From: a virus
Virus record (IMG/VR): IMGVR_UViG_3300049491_000314
Location: 1-28,850 of that record
Direction: 5' to 3' (one strand)
Length of the DNA stretch: 28,850 bases
Below are positions 20,435 to 28,115 of this stretch, piece by piece. Position 1 is the first letter of the stretch, and each line of letters opens with the position of its first letter. Under the pieces are notes generated by a model. That model did not search any database. It was not told where the DNA came from and saw only the letters and a list, made by a program, of their open reading frames with translations. The position numbers and the translations under genes are program-made.

Positions 20435-20474
20435 AGCCCCGCGCCAGGTTAGTCGCGTTCCCTGGCGCGGGGCT
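20435..20474 (+). terminator. strong hairpin terminator after the major capsid gene
   Basis: AGCCCCGCGCCAGG (20435-20448) pairs perfectly with 20461-20474 across a 12-base loop, a 14-bp GC-rich stem. The tail TTCTCCCCTT has few T residues, so it may act as a partial terminator or a 3' stabilising hairpin, letting some transcription pass to the downstream virion genes. Confidence 0.82.
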
Positions 20475-20494
20475 TCTCCCCTTGAGGTCCCCGC

Positions 20495-20911
20495 ATGGCT
20501 CCGTGGATTCCCATCCTCGCCGGCACCCTCGCCAGTCAGCTGTTCGGCGGCGACGACGAAGAGAAGGCCAAAAAGCAGGCGATCGCGAACATGCGCATGG
20601 ACTTGGCGCGCCGCATGGCGCCCGACATGCCCACGTACGGCTTTCAGGCCGCGCAGCTCAAGCAGCAGCTCGCCGACCGTCGCGACGAAGGGCAGCGCTC
20701 GCTGCTTGCTTCGCTCGTGCCGATGGCTGTGGGCGGCATCGACAGCTTGTCAGCTGCGCCGTCGCAGCCGTCGATCGGTGGACTGAGCAATGCGCTCGGT
20801 GCGAGCAACGACCAGCGCTTCGGAACGACTCCGGTGCCGTACGCGAACGGCGCCTACCAGGTGAACCATTTCCGCGGGCTCGATGATGACGAGTTCGGAG
20901 GTCTGTTCTGA
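20495..20911 (+). CDS. hypothetical virion-region protein, 138 aa
   Basis: ATG with a GAGG site 8 bases upstream, first gene past the terminator. The N-terminal segment (MAPWIPILAGTLASQLFGGD) is weakly hydrophobic, followed by helical sequence (KAKKQAIANMRMDLARRMAP) with a later Gln/Ser-rich part and an acidic end (GLDDDEFGGLF). No family recognised. TGATG-coupled to the next gene, so probably co-expressed with structural genes. Confidence 0.68.
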   Translation: MAPWIPILAGTLASQLFGGDDEEKAKKQAIANMRMDLARRMAPDMPTYGFQAAQLKQQLADRRDEGQRSLLASLVPMAVGGIDSLSAAPSQPSIGGLSNALGASNDQRFGTTPVPYANGAYQVNHFRGLDDDEFGGLF

Positions 20912-21642
20912 TGGCTGTCACATTCAATACCGGTAAGTCGAGCATTCTCGACACCGTCAAGAAGCCGGCCACGGTCACAAAGAGCCCGAGTTACTCGGCT
21001 TCGCCGACGCCTGCGCCTAAGGCCGCGACATCTTCGAACAAGCTCGTCAACTCGGGATACTCGTACACGCCGACGATCTCGAAGCCGATCACGACTCCAT
21101 CGAAGGCGTACCAGCCGGCGCAGACCTACTACCCGGTCGGGCATCCGCCCGGCGACGTCCAGATCAAGCAGCCGTCGATCGTCAAGAACCCGAGCTACTC
21201 GTACACGCAGCCGCGGCCGCCGACGGTGACGCTTCCTCCGACGCGCACCAGCACGCCGACCAGAACGCCGAGTGGTGGCGGAGGCAGCACGCCGAGCTAC
21301 CCGCCGAGCAGCGGAGGCGGATACCCAAGCACGCCGACCTCGGGTGGCGGTTATCCGACCGGAGGCGGTGGAGCAGTCGATCCCGTCCCTGCGCAGGCGG
21401 GCGCGATGCCCGACATGTCCAGCGTCGCGAACGCGATGGCGATGATGTTGAACGTCAACGCGCCCACGGCGACGTCGGACCAGTCGCAGTCGCAGAATGT
21501 CTACGTCAGTGGCGGCGGTGGCGGTGGCCCGATGCTGCCCGGCCAGGCCGATCGCGCGTTCTCGGGCGCTGACCCGCGCATCGCTGCGCGCGCAGGGCAG
21601 GGCAACTACCTCGACGCGCTGCGCTCGGGGTTCTGGGGCTGA
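20911..21642 (+). CDS. Pro/Ser/Thr/Gly-rich disordered protein, 243 aa
   Basis: TGATG overlaps on both sides. About two thirds is low-complexity: SYS/YT repeats (SPSYSASPTP, NSGYSYTPTI, NPSYSYTQPR), then Gly-Gly-Gly linkers (TPSGGGGSTPSYPPSSGGGY). Only the C-terminal 60 residues (MPDMSSVANAMAMMLNVNA and ADRAFSGADPRIAARAGQGN) look folded. Genes with such tails between coat and tail genes can encode capsid decorations or tail-appendage linkers; no family is recognised. It seems to pair with the next gene, which has a similar composition and ends. Confidence 0.68.
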   Translation: MAVTFNTGKSSILDTVKKPATVTKSPSYSASPTPAPKAATSSNKLVNSGYSYTPTISKPITTPSKAYQPAQTYYPVGHPPGDVQIKQPSIVKNPSYSYTQPRPPTVTLPPTRTSTPTRTPSGGGGSTPSYPPSSGGGYPSTPTSGGGYPTGGGGAVDPVPAQAGAMPDMSSVANAMAMMLNVNAPTATSDQSQSQNVYVSGGGGGGPMLPGQADRAFSGADPRIAARAGQGNYLDALRSGFWG

Positions 21643-22499
21643 TGGCGCTCTCGAACCCATTCAGCACGGCGGTAACCCGTGCGTGGCAGCCGGGCGAGAG
21701 CAACGGCGGACTGCTCTCCAGCGGCTTCACGACCGGGCCGACGAGCATCGTCAAGGACTCGAACTTTGGCGTCTACTACCCGACCTCCACGGGCGTATTC
21801 AACGCTGGGACGCATTCGTTCCCCGGGCAGGTGACGACCTCGACGCCGCGGCCCGCGCCTGCACAGCAACAGCCGCAACAGCAACCCGCGCAGCAACAGG
21901 CCCCGCAGCAGTCGAGCGGTGGCGGGATGTCGATGAGTGGCGGTGGCTACGGTGCAAGCGCTGGTGGCGGCGGCGGTGGCTTCGACATGTCGGGCTACCT
22001 CAACCAGCTCGCCGGCATGATGACGTCGGCGCTCCAGCCGCCCAAGCCGCCGGAGAAGCCGAAGACCGAGGCGGAGCTGCATCCCAACGGCACTCCCAGC
22101 GGCGCGAACTACAAGGACCCGCGCATGCAGGGTCCGAGTTGGATCGGCGGTGCGAACCTCTTCGACGACGAGACGCACGGACAGAACTTCCTCGGGCAGA
22201 TGGCGGCGCGGCCGCAGCCGGCGGCGACTCCTACGCCTGCTCCCACGCCCACGCCGACCACTCCCACCACTCCGACGACACCGGCTCCGACGCCGACGAC
22301 TCCGACCACGCCCGCGCGGCCCACTCGCCCGCATCGTCCAGGCATGGGTGGTGGGCACTCTGCGCCGCACCGCCCCGGCCTCGGCATCCTGGCGCACCTG
22401 GGAGGCCGGGGCGCGCTCGGTGGCATCGGCTCGCGCGGCGGCGCGCTCGGTTCGCGGCCGGCGGCGCCCGCGGCATCGCGCGGCGGGAGGTGGTGGTGA
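21642..22499 (+). CDS. low-complexity Gln/Gly/Thr-Pro-rich protein, 285 aa
   Basis: Starts in TGATG overlap. An N-terminal 60 residues looks folded (NPFSTAVTRAWQPGESNGGL ... FGVYYPTSTGVFNAG). Then come a Gln/Pro stretch (75-90), a Gly-rich stretch (93-114), a short helix (DMSGYLNQLAGMMTSALQPP), a Thr-Pro repeat near residues 196-225, and a basic Arg/Gly-rich end (GGRGALGGIGSRGGALG). Disorder is visible; function is not. Coupling and composition match the preceding gene. The Thr-Pro stretch comes from an imperfect short tandem DNA repeat. Confidence 0.68.
   Translation: MALSNPFSTAVTRAWQPGESNGGLLSSGFTTGPTSIVKDSNFGVYYPTSTGVFNAGTHSFPGQVTTSTPRPAPAQQQPQQQPAQQQAPQQSSGGGMSMSGGGYGASAGGGGGGFDMSGYLNQLAGMMTSALQPPKPPEKPKTEAELHPNGTPSGANYKDPRMQGPSWIGGANLFDDETHGQNFLGQMAARPQPAATPTPAPTPTPTTPTTPTTPAPTPTTPTTPARPTRPHRPGMGGGHSAPHRPGLGILAHLGGRGALGGIGSRGGALGSRPAAPAASRGGRWW
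22228..22320 (+). repeat. imperfect short tandem repeat encoding Thr-Pro
   Basis: Variants of ACTCC(G/C)AC(G/C) and CCCACGCC recur with a 6-9 base period and encode a Thr-Pro run. Slippage-prone repeats of this type change length easily, so this segment of the protein is likely to vary between relatives. Confidence 0.6.
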
Positions 22500-23488
22500 G
22501 AACGGATGAACTCGTGGCTGAGGTTCGCATGCGCGCGTTTATCGGCGACGCGTTCCCGGACTACACGTCCGCGCGCATTATCCTCGAGGCGAATTCGATC
22601 CTGTCGACGGTGTTCCCGCAGATGGTGGTGGACGCACGCGGCGGCTACTGGCTCGACGCGGCGATCACCACCACGACCGCGGGCCGCGCGCGCTACCGCA
22701 TCCCCGGCCGCGCGGTCAACGGCGGCCTCGAGAAGGTCGAGATCGCGGACGCGAGCGGCTGCTTCTGGCCGCTCACCGAGGTCGGCGCCTACGACGCGGG
22801 CCAGCTCGAAGGCCCGTATACGAACCCGACGCGCGGCTTCAGCAATCACTACGTGGTCGAGGGCGATCAGGTGCATCTGCTTCCCTCCCCGGACAACGCC
22901 TACGCGCTGCGCATGCGCTACTACCGCCGTCCAAGTCGGCTCGTAGCGCAGCAGAGCTCGACGCTCAACAGCGGCGTCGTGCGAGGCCAGGTCAGCGCGG
23001 TGAACCCCACCGCGCGCACGATCACCGTCAACGTCATCCCGTTCGACCAGGAAGCGGTGGCGGCCGGCGTCATCACGCCCGCAGCTCTCGTCAGCGGTAC
23101 GACGCGCATCGACGTCATCCACCCCGACGGATGGCACGAGCTCGCTCTCACCGGCGTTCCGCAGACGTACAGCGGCACCACGATCACGGTCGGCGGCTCG
23201 GACGACATGAGCGCGGTCGAGCTTGGCGACTGGGTTCGCGCTGCCGAACAGTCCGACTGGCCGCAGCTGCCCGACGACTTCCACGCGACCTTGGTGGATG
23301 CGACCGCGGTCGAGATTCTCACGTCGATGGACATGCCCGACAAGGCGTCGGCCCTGTCGCAGCGCATGGGCGCGGACCTGGCGCGTTTCAAGGACCTGTT
23401 GTTGCCGCGCGTGAAGGACTCCGCGCGCATCATCAAGCCGACGTACAGCTACCTGCACCGGCGTCGGCGCAACTGGGTGCAGGCATGA
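22496..23488 (+). CDS. head-tail adaptor (neck/connector) protein
   Basis: A GTG at 22496 overlaps the previous stop as GTGA with a GGGAGG site 5 bases upstream. The 330-aa product begins with a helical segment (DELVAEVRMRAFIGDAFPDY), then RARYRIPGRAVNGGLEKVEI, and later HYVVEGDQVHLLPSPDNAYA with RYYRRPSRLV. This 'YRIP-x-RA ... Y-x-V-EGD ... YYRRP-x-x-L' arrangement is common in an uncharacterised podovirus family placed just before the nozzle gene. By genome order it should bind the portal and connect it to the tail, like T7 gp11 or P22 gp4. The function is inferred from order and pattern. Confidence 0.62.
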   Translation: MRTDELVAEVRMRAFIGDAFPDYTSARIILEANSILSTVFPQMVVDARGGYWLDAAITTTTAGRARYRIPGRAVNGGLEKVEIADASGCFWPLTEVGAYDAGQLEGPYTNPTRGFSNHYVVEGDQVHLLPSPDNAYALRMRYYRRPSRLVAQQSSTLNSGVVRGQVSAVNPTARTITVNVIPFDQEAVAAGVITPAALVSGTTRIDVIHPDGWHELALTGVPQTYSGTTITVGGSDDMSAVELGDWVRAAEQSDWPQLPDDFHATLVDATAVEILTSMDMPDKASALSQRMGADLARFKDLLLPRVKDSARIIKPTYSYLHRRRRNWVQA

Positions 23489-25983
23489 GCCGGCAGAGCA
23501 TCGTCGCGCCCATCGGCTTGGTGACGCAGCCGGCGAAGTACGGCCAGTACAAGCGCGGCGCGCTGAGCGTAGCGACCAACGTCGTCATGCGGTCGCCCGG
23601 TGTCATCTCGAGCATGCCGGGTGTGACGCTGTATCGGAGCGCATCCGGCACCGTGAGCCTTCTTCCGCGACTGATCCATTCAGGCGCGTCGAGTCTCCTG
23701 GTGTACATCGAGGACGCGGGCGTGACGACCTATCGCCTGAACTGGGCGACGAGCGGGTCGCTGGTGGTTGCTGGTGTTCCCAACGCACTTTGGGATCCAA
23801 GGGCAATCGCTGGACGCGTTCGGATGGCAACCCAGCGCGGACGCTTCTTCCTCACGTCGTGGAACACGACGCTGTCAGCGGTCTTCCGCGGTGTGGCCGC
23901 ATGGGACTCGGAGGGAAGCTCGTCGCCGCGTATGTCCGGGTTGTCTCCGGTTTCGTATACGGACTACGGCGGGGCGACGTCGACTGACGCGGTGTCGATG
24001 GCAGACGACACCTGCGCCGGATGGCGCGCCATCATTCGGCGCAAACAGGCTGACGGCTATGAGCTTGTCAGCGCCGCGTCTGCGCCGAATGCGCTCAGCG
24101 TTCAACCTGCGGCGGGTGGACCGTTCGATTTTATCTTCAAAATCGGCTTCCCGATGCACCACAACTACGCGGCTGGCGACTTTGTAGAGCTCTACCGCAC
24201 GCGCACGGTTACGCCTTACACGACGTCACCTGGTGACAGAATGCAGCTGGCCGTGTCCCAGGTAATAACGGCAGGGGACGTCGCGAACGGATACGTTACC
24301 GTTCGCGACTCGTGCCCTGACGACGCGCTTGGTGTCGATCTGTATTCGAACTCCGGCCAGGAGACTTCGGCGGGCGCGAACTACGACCCGCCAGCCAGCT
24401 CCGACATGTGCGGATTCAAGGGGCACATGTTCTACGCCGCGACCGCAGTGCCTGCGCAGGCAACGGTGGGGCCGCGCGTTGCCTATGGTCCTCTTTCCAC
24501 GAACTCAGACCGCATCTACGGCATCGGGGTTCGTAACACCACGGGCACGACATCCAGCGGCTCTCCAACGATCACTGCAGTCGTAAACATGCGCGGAATC
24601 GTCGCAGGTCAGAAGCTGTTTTGCGCCAACTTCCCAGGTGGCGTGACGTCCATAGTTTCTGTCACGGCGACAACGATAACGTGCGTCGCGAACGCCAATG
24701 CGTCGTCAACTCTGACGGTCGCGACCGAAGACGTGATCAACGTGACGGTCTCTGGGCTCGTGACTTCCGAGCTGGCGCTTGCGATGGGGTTTGCAGCCTC
24801 GTTTGACGATTTCGCTATCGCCGCAGTCGCGGGTTACAGCGCGAATGGGGTCAACGGAAGCCCGTTCGTATACGTCTCTGGACTCGTCGACGACTTGTTT
24901 GTCAATCCTGCCCGCGGACAGGAGTACATCTTCCGACTCCCTCGAGTGTACGCGGGTGGCAGCTTCACCCTGCGTGCGACGAACGGCATCAACTACTCAC
25001 CGCCGCTTCCCGAAATCTCGGCCACCGCGAACACGTACACGCCCGACGTGCGCGAGAACCGCCTCGCGTGGAGCAAATTCCAGCAGCCCGAGCACGTGCC
25101 ACCGCTGAACTTCACGTTCGTTGGCAGCGGCACGCTCTACCGGATGGTGCCGACGCGCGACGCGCTCTGGCTGTTCTGCTCCGACGGTCTGTATCGCCTG
25201 TCTGGCGACGGTGGAGACGGCGACACCGCATGGCGCGTCGACCTCGCTGACCCCAACCTCATTCTCTCGGCGCGCAACGCGGCTGCATCGCTGAAGGAGA
25301 CCGTGTGGGCGTACACGAACCGCGGCCTGGTCGCGATCAGCGATGACGGCGGCATCCAAGAGATTTCGCTGGGCGTGATCGGCGACACGCTCGTGGGCGC
25401 CAACTTCTCCGACACGTGGGAGACGTTCATGTCCGTGGACCAGCTGCACCAAGAGGTGTGGTTGACCTTCCGCGCGTCGCCTTCGAACAGCACGACGTAC
25501 ATCTTCAACACGATCACGAAGACGTTCGTGAAGTTCTCGAACGCGGACTACTCCGTCAGCGAGTGGGCGCCCTACCTGCAGTCACTCGTGCTCGGCAAGT
25601 TCACGTCGGGCGCGGTGCCCGAGCTCTACACCTTCAACGCGGACACCTCGAGCTCGCGCATGACCGGCGCGGACGTGCGGTTCCAGCCGCTGTTTGTCTC
25701 CGACCCGTTCGACATGAAGCAGTTCCAGTCCGTGACGTACGCGTTCGAGGGCGTGAACGCCGCGGCCACGATCACGCCGGTGTTCGATGACGTCGACAGC
25801 GTCGCGTTCGCTTGCAACCAGAGCGCGGGAGAGTCTCGCGCGACTGCGGGCGTGCCGCGTCGATGCGCGATAGCGCCGGTGCTGCGTCCGGGCTTCAAAA
25901 TGAGCAACGTTGCAGCGCCGTGGAGCTTCCGCGGCATCTCGGCGAAGTACACGCCAGGCGGAGAGGAGACCGAGCGTGACTAA
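23485..25983 (+). CDS. tail nozzle/hub protein (beta-propeller type, T7 gp12/P22 gp10 position)
   Basis: ATGA start; 832 aa, near the size of T7 gp12 (794). The N-terminal part (SIVAPIGLVTQPAKYGQYKR) leads into beta-rich sequence. The C-terminal half has propeller-like blades: RLAWSKFQQPEHVPPLNFTF, LYRMVPTRDALWLFCSDGLY, then KETVWAYTNRGLVAISDDGG, with a late QEVWLTFRASPSNSTTYIFN. Residues about 351-415 look like an inserted beta domain (TTSSGSPTITAVVNMRGIVA) of a kind seen in phage tail fibres. The nozzle closes the tail and holds packaged DNA. Assignment is by order, length and pattern. Confidence 0.6.
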   Translation: MSRQSIVAPIGLVTQPAKYGQYKRGALSVATNVVMRSPGVISSMPGVTLYRSASGTVSLLPRLIHSGASSLLVYIEDAGVTTYRLNWATSGSLVVAGVPNALWDPRAIAGRVRMATQRGRFFLTSWNTTLSAVFRGVAAWDSEGSSSPRMSGLSPVSYTDYGGATSTDAVSMADDTCAGWRAIIRRKQADGYELVSAASAPNALSVQPAAGGPFDFIFKIGFPMHHNYAAGDFVELYRTRTVTPYTTSPGDRMQLAVSQVITAGDVANGYVTVRDSCPDDALGVDLYSNSGQETSAGANYDPPASSDMCGFKGHMFYAATAVPAQATVGPRVAYGPLSTNSDRIYGIGVRNTTGTTSSGSPTITAVVNMRGIVAGQKLFCANFPGGVTSIVSVTATTITCVANANASSTLTVATEDVINVTVSGLVTSELALAMGFAASFDDFAIAAVAGYSANGVNGSPFVYVSGLVDDLFVNPARGQEYIFRLPRVYAGGSFTLRATNGINYSPPLPEISATANTYTPDVRENRLAWSKFQQPEHVPPLNFTFVGSGTLYRMVPTRDALWLFCSDGLYRLSGDGGDGDTAWRVDLADPNLILSARNAAASLKETVWAYTNRGLVAISDDGGIQEISLGVIGDTLVGANFSDTWETFMSVDQLHQEVWLTFRASPSNSTTYIFNTITKTFVKFSNADYSVSEWAPYLQSLVLGKFTSGAVPELYTFNADTSSSRMTGADVRFQPLFVSDPFDMKQFQSVTYAFEGVNAAATITPVFDDVDSVAFACNQSAGESRATAGVPRRCAIAPVLRPGFKMSNVAAPWSFRGISAKYTPGGEETERD

Positions 25984-26332
25984 CTTCCGCTTCCTCTCAG
26001 GCCGCATCCGCAAGCGTCTCTGGAAAAACAGAGACCTCGGCGAGCTCGCGCGCGACGTCGACACGGTCATCTCAAAGGTGCCGTGGATCGAGCTCGTGCA
26101 GTTCGACGCGCCTTACACGGAGCCGCTGTACGTAGGCTACGACCACGAGCCGGCGATCCTGTGGTGCGGTCGCATCCGCAACGTGGAGACGATGGAGACG
26201 CCATTGCGCACGGGCGGAATGGTGCACTTCACGTGGGAAGGCACTCGCAAGCGCTGCCGCATCGATTCGGTGGACGGCATGACGCCGACGCCCGGCGATA
26301 CCTACCGATACACGTTCCTGATGGTGGGGTAA
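25976..26332 (+). CDS. hypothetical tail-region protein, 118 aa
   Basis: GTG at 25976, overlapping the nozzle stop by 8 bases, with a GAGGAG site 7 bases upstream. The N terminus is basic (MTNFRFLSGRIRKRLWKNRD) and the rest alternates beta-like and charged stretches (GGMVHFTWEGTRKRCRIDSV). No family recognised. Between nozzle and ejection-type genes, so probably a small virion or tail-assembly protein. Confidence 0.66.
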   Translation: MTNFRFLSGRIRKRLWKNRDLGELARDVDTVISKVPWIELVQFDAPYTEPLYVGYDHEPAILWCGRIRNVETMETPLRTGGMVHFTWEGTRKRCRIDSVDGMTPTPGDTYRYTFLMVG

Positions 26333-26336
26333 CGCG

Positions 26337-28112
26337 ATGGTGAGCAAAAACACCAAGAAAGAGGTCGCCCAGTGGGCGGTCAACCCCTTCTGGAAGGGCT
26401 CCAAGGAGCTCGTCAAAGGTCTTGTTGGCGGTACGACAACTCCGCTCACCGATGAGCAGCTCAGCGCGTGGGATACCACGAGCGGCGGGCCACCCCCGGG
26501 CACCGACGAGGCCACCTGGCGGATGTTGCCTGCATCCCTGAAGGCCGAGCTCGCCTCCAAGGTCAACGCTGCCAAGAGTGGCGGCGCCGCATCCAGCGAC
26601 GTTGCAGATGACTCCTACGTTGAGGAGCGCCAGCAGCGCACCGACGAGTTCCTGAACGGCTCCCCTCAAGACAACCTCGCGTACGCGCAGGACACCTACG
26701 ACCACCAGCTGTTCGCCCAGGCACTCGGCGGCGACCCCAACGCGGTCATCACGCGCAACGGTCAGCCGCTGTTGCCTCCGGCGATGGAGCAGCCCGGGGC
26801 GCTCGCCGCTGTGAGTCGCGCAGACCATGGTGCGCTCGCTCAGCAGCAGTCCTTCGTCGACCAGCTCATCGGGCGCAACACCGGAATCACCGACCACCTC
26901 GGTGCCCAGTTCGAAGACTTCAACGCGGAGGACCGCGCGCGGGTGGACGAGCTCGCCTCCACGCTCGGCGGGATCAACCAGTCGCCGTGGGAGGCGCTGC
27001 CCCCCAGCGTGGCGGCTCAGGCGTACGCGGACCCCGAGAGCATCGCAGCGCAGAACGAGGCGCTCGACATGCTGTTCGGAGCCGCGAACGGCAGCATGGA
27101 CGCCCACAGCAACCCGCAGGACGTCGCCGCCCAGCAACAGGCGCTCGACATGCTGTTCGGCGCGGCCGGCGGATCGCTCGACGCGCACACGAACCCGGAA
27201 GACCTCGCTCGTCAGACGCAGGCGGCCGACAAGTGGTGGGGCCTGTCCGATCCGGAGATCACGGCCGAGGAAAAGTTCATCTACGAGAAGCAGCGCTTGG
27301 TCGAGGAGCAGGACCGGCGTGCGTCGATGGACGCAGCTCTGCGCAACCTGTCGAGCCGCGGCATGCTCTCGAGCGGCCACGAAATCGGCGCGATGCTCGG
27401 GTCACAGCAGCAGACCTCGCAGAATCGGTTGCTTGGAGACCTCGGAGCGCAGGCCAACGCGATCGCGCGGTCGCAGAACTCGCTCGCTCAGTACTCGAAC
27501 CTCGCGACGAACATGCGCAACGCCTCCGACGCGCTGACGGCCGGCAACATGACCCGCCGGCTCGGCGGGATGAACGGCGCTGCGACGCAGTCCAGCAACA
27601 TGCGTAACGCGAGCGATGCCATGGCGTCCGGGAACATGAATCGTCGGCTCAGCGCCACCACGGGCGCGGGGAATCTCGCAAGCAACATGCGCGACTCGAG
27701 CTTCAGCGAAGCCTACAAGCGCGGAGAGGCGCTCGACTTGGCTGCCAGGCTCAACCAGACCAGCAAGCAGCAGCACGACCAGTTTGGCGTCGACCTTGGC
27801 GTCAAGAAGGCCGGGATGATCTCCGACGCGCGAGGCGGGGCCACGACCGCCGCGTCAAACCGCGCGAGCCAGCTCGCGGACGCCGGTCTGAGAACGAGCG
27901 GGCAACAGTTCGCCGCGCAGTCGTACATTCCGGGCATGCAGCGCGACATCGCGAGCGACGAGTTCAACCGCGGGTTGCTTGGTATCCAGTTGCAAAACCA
28001 GTCCAGCAAGGACGCGCAGGAGAACGCCCAACTGGCCAGCGCGATCGCCACGATCAACCAGCCGGCTCCGAAGAGCTGGTTCGACAAGGGCCTCGACTGG
28101 CTCACCGGGTAA
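26337..28112 (+). CDS. repeat-rich probable internal/ejection protein, 591 aa
   Basis: An ATG with a GGGG stretch upstream, 4 bases past the previous stop. The first 100 residues are mixed (WAVNPFWKGSKELVKGLVGG). Two adjacent 27-residue repeats at 237-263 and 264-290 share 20 identical positions (AAQ-x-x-ALDMLFGAA-x-GS-x-DAH). Two 29-residue repeats at 392-420 and 421-449 share NMRNASDA and GNM-x-RRL, with a third partial copy NMRDSS at 450. The C-terminal half is Gln/Asn/Ala-rich and helical. The place after the nozzle is where podoviruses keep proteins ejected with the DNA; function is inferred. Confidence 0.6.
   Translation: MVSKNTKKEVAQWAVNPFWKGSKELVKGLVGGTTTPLTDEQLSAWDTTSGGPPPGTDEATWRMLPASLKAELASKVNAAKSGGAASSDVADDSYVEERQQRTDEFLNGSPQDNLAYAQDTYDHQLFAQALGGDPNAVITRNGQPLLPPAMEQPGALAAVSRADHGALAQQQSFVDQLIGRNTGITDHLGAQFEDFNAEDRARVDELASTLGGINQSPWEALPPSVAAQAYADPESIAAQNEALDMLFGAANGSMDAHSNPQDVAAQQQALDMLFGAAGGSLDAHTNPEDLARQTQAADKWWGLSDPEITAEEKFIYEKQRLVEEQDRRASMDAALRNLSSRGMLSSGHEIGAMLGSQQQTSQNRLLGDLGAQANAIARSQNSLAQYSNLATNMRNASDALTAGNMTRRLGGMNGAATQSSNMRNASDAMASGNMNRRLSATTGAGNLASNMRDSSFSEAYKRGEALDLAARLNQTSKQQHDQFGVDLGVKKAGMISDARGGATTAASNRASQLADAGLRTSGQQFAAQSYIPGMQRDIASDEFNRGLLGIQLQNQSSKDAQENAQLASAIATINQPAPKSWFDKGLDWLTG
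27045..27206 (+). repeat. 81-bp tandem direct repeat within the 591-aa gene
   Basis: Units 27045-27125 and 27126-27206 encode 27-residue repeats that agree at 20 positions. The DNA is identical over GGCGCTCGACATGCTGTTCG. A weaker third unit may follow (ARQTQAADKWWG). Confidence 0.75.
27510..27698 (+). repeat. 87-bp tandem repeat with a third partial copy
   Basis: Units at 27510-27596 and 27597-27683 encode NMRNASDA ... GNM-x-RRL; a truncated copy (NMRDSS) starts at 27684. It is a different repeat family from the 81-bp one in the same gene. Confidence 0.72.
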
Positions 28113-28115
28113 CAC

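Noticed and set aside
21497-22495. Long N-terminal extension of the adaptor frame
   Set aside because: It overlaps two other coupled genes and is Arg/Ala-rich shadow sequence; GTG 22496 has a good ribosome-binding site and GTGA junction.
22109-23458. 449-codon minus-strand frame opposite the adaptor gene
   Set aside because: Arg-rich shadow frame; the plus strand carries a coherent protein with a ribosome-binding site and GTGA coupling.
23131-23484. N-terminal extension of the nozzle frame
   Set aside because: It runs antiphase through the adaptor gene; ATG 23485 forms an ATGA overlap.
26229-27380. 383-codon minus-strand frame opposite the repeat-rich protein
   Set aside because: It mirrors the repeats of the plus-strand gene and has no features of its own.
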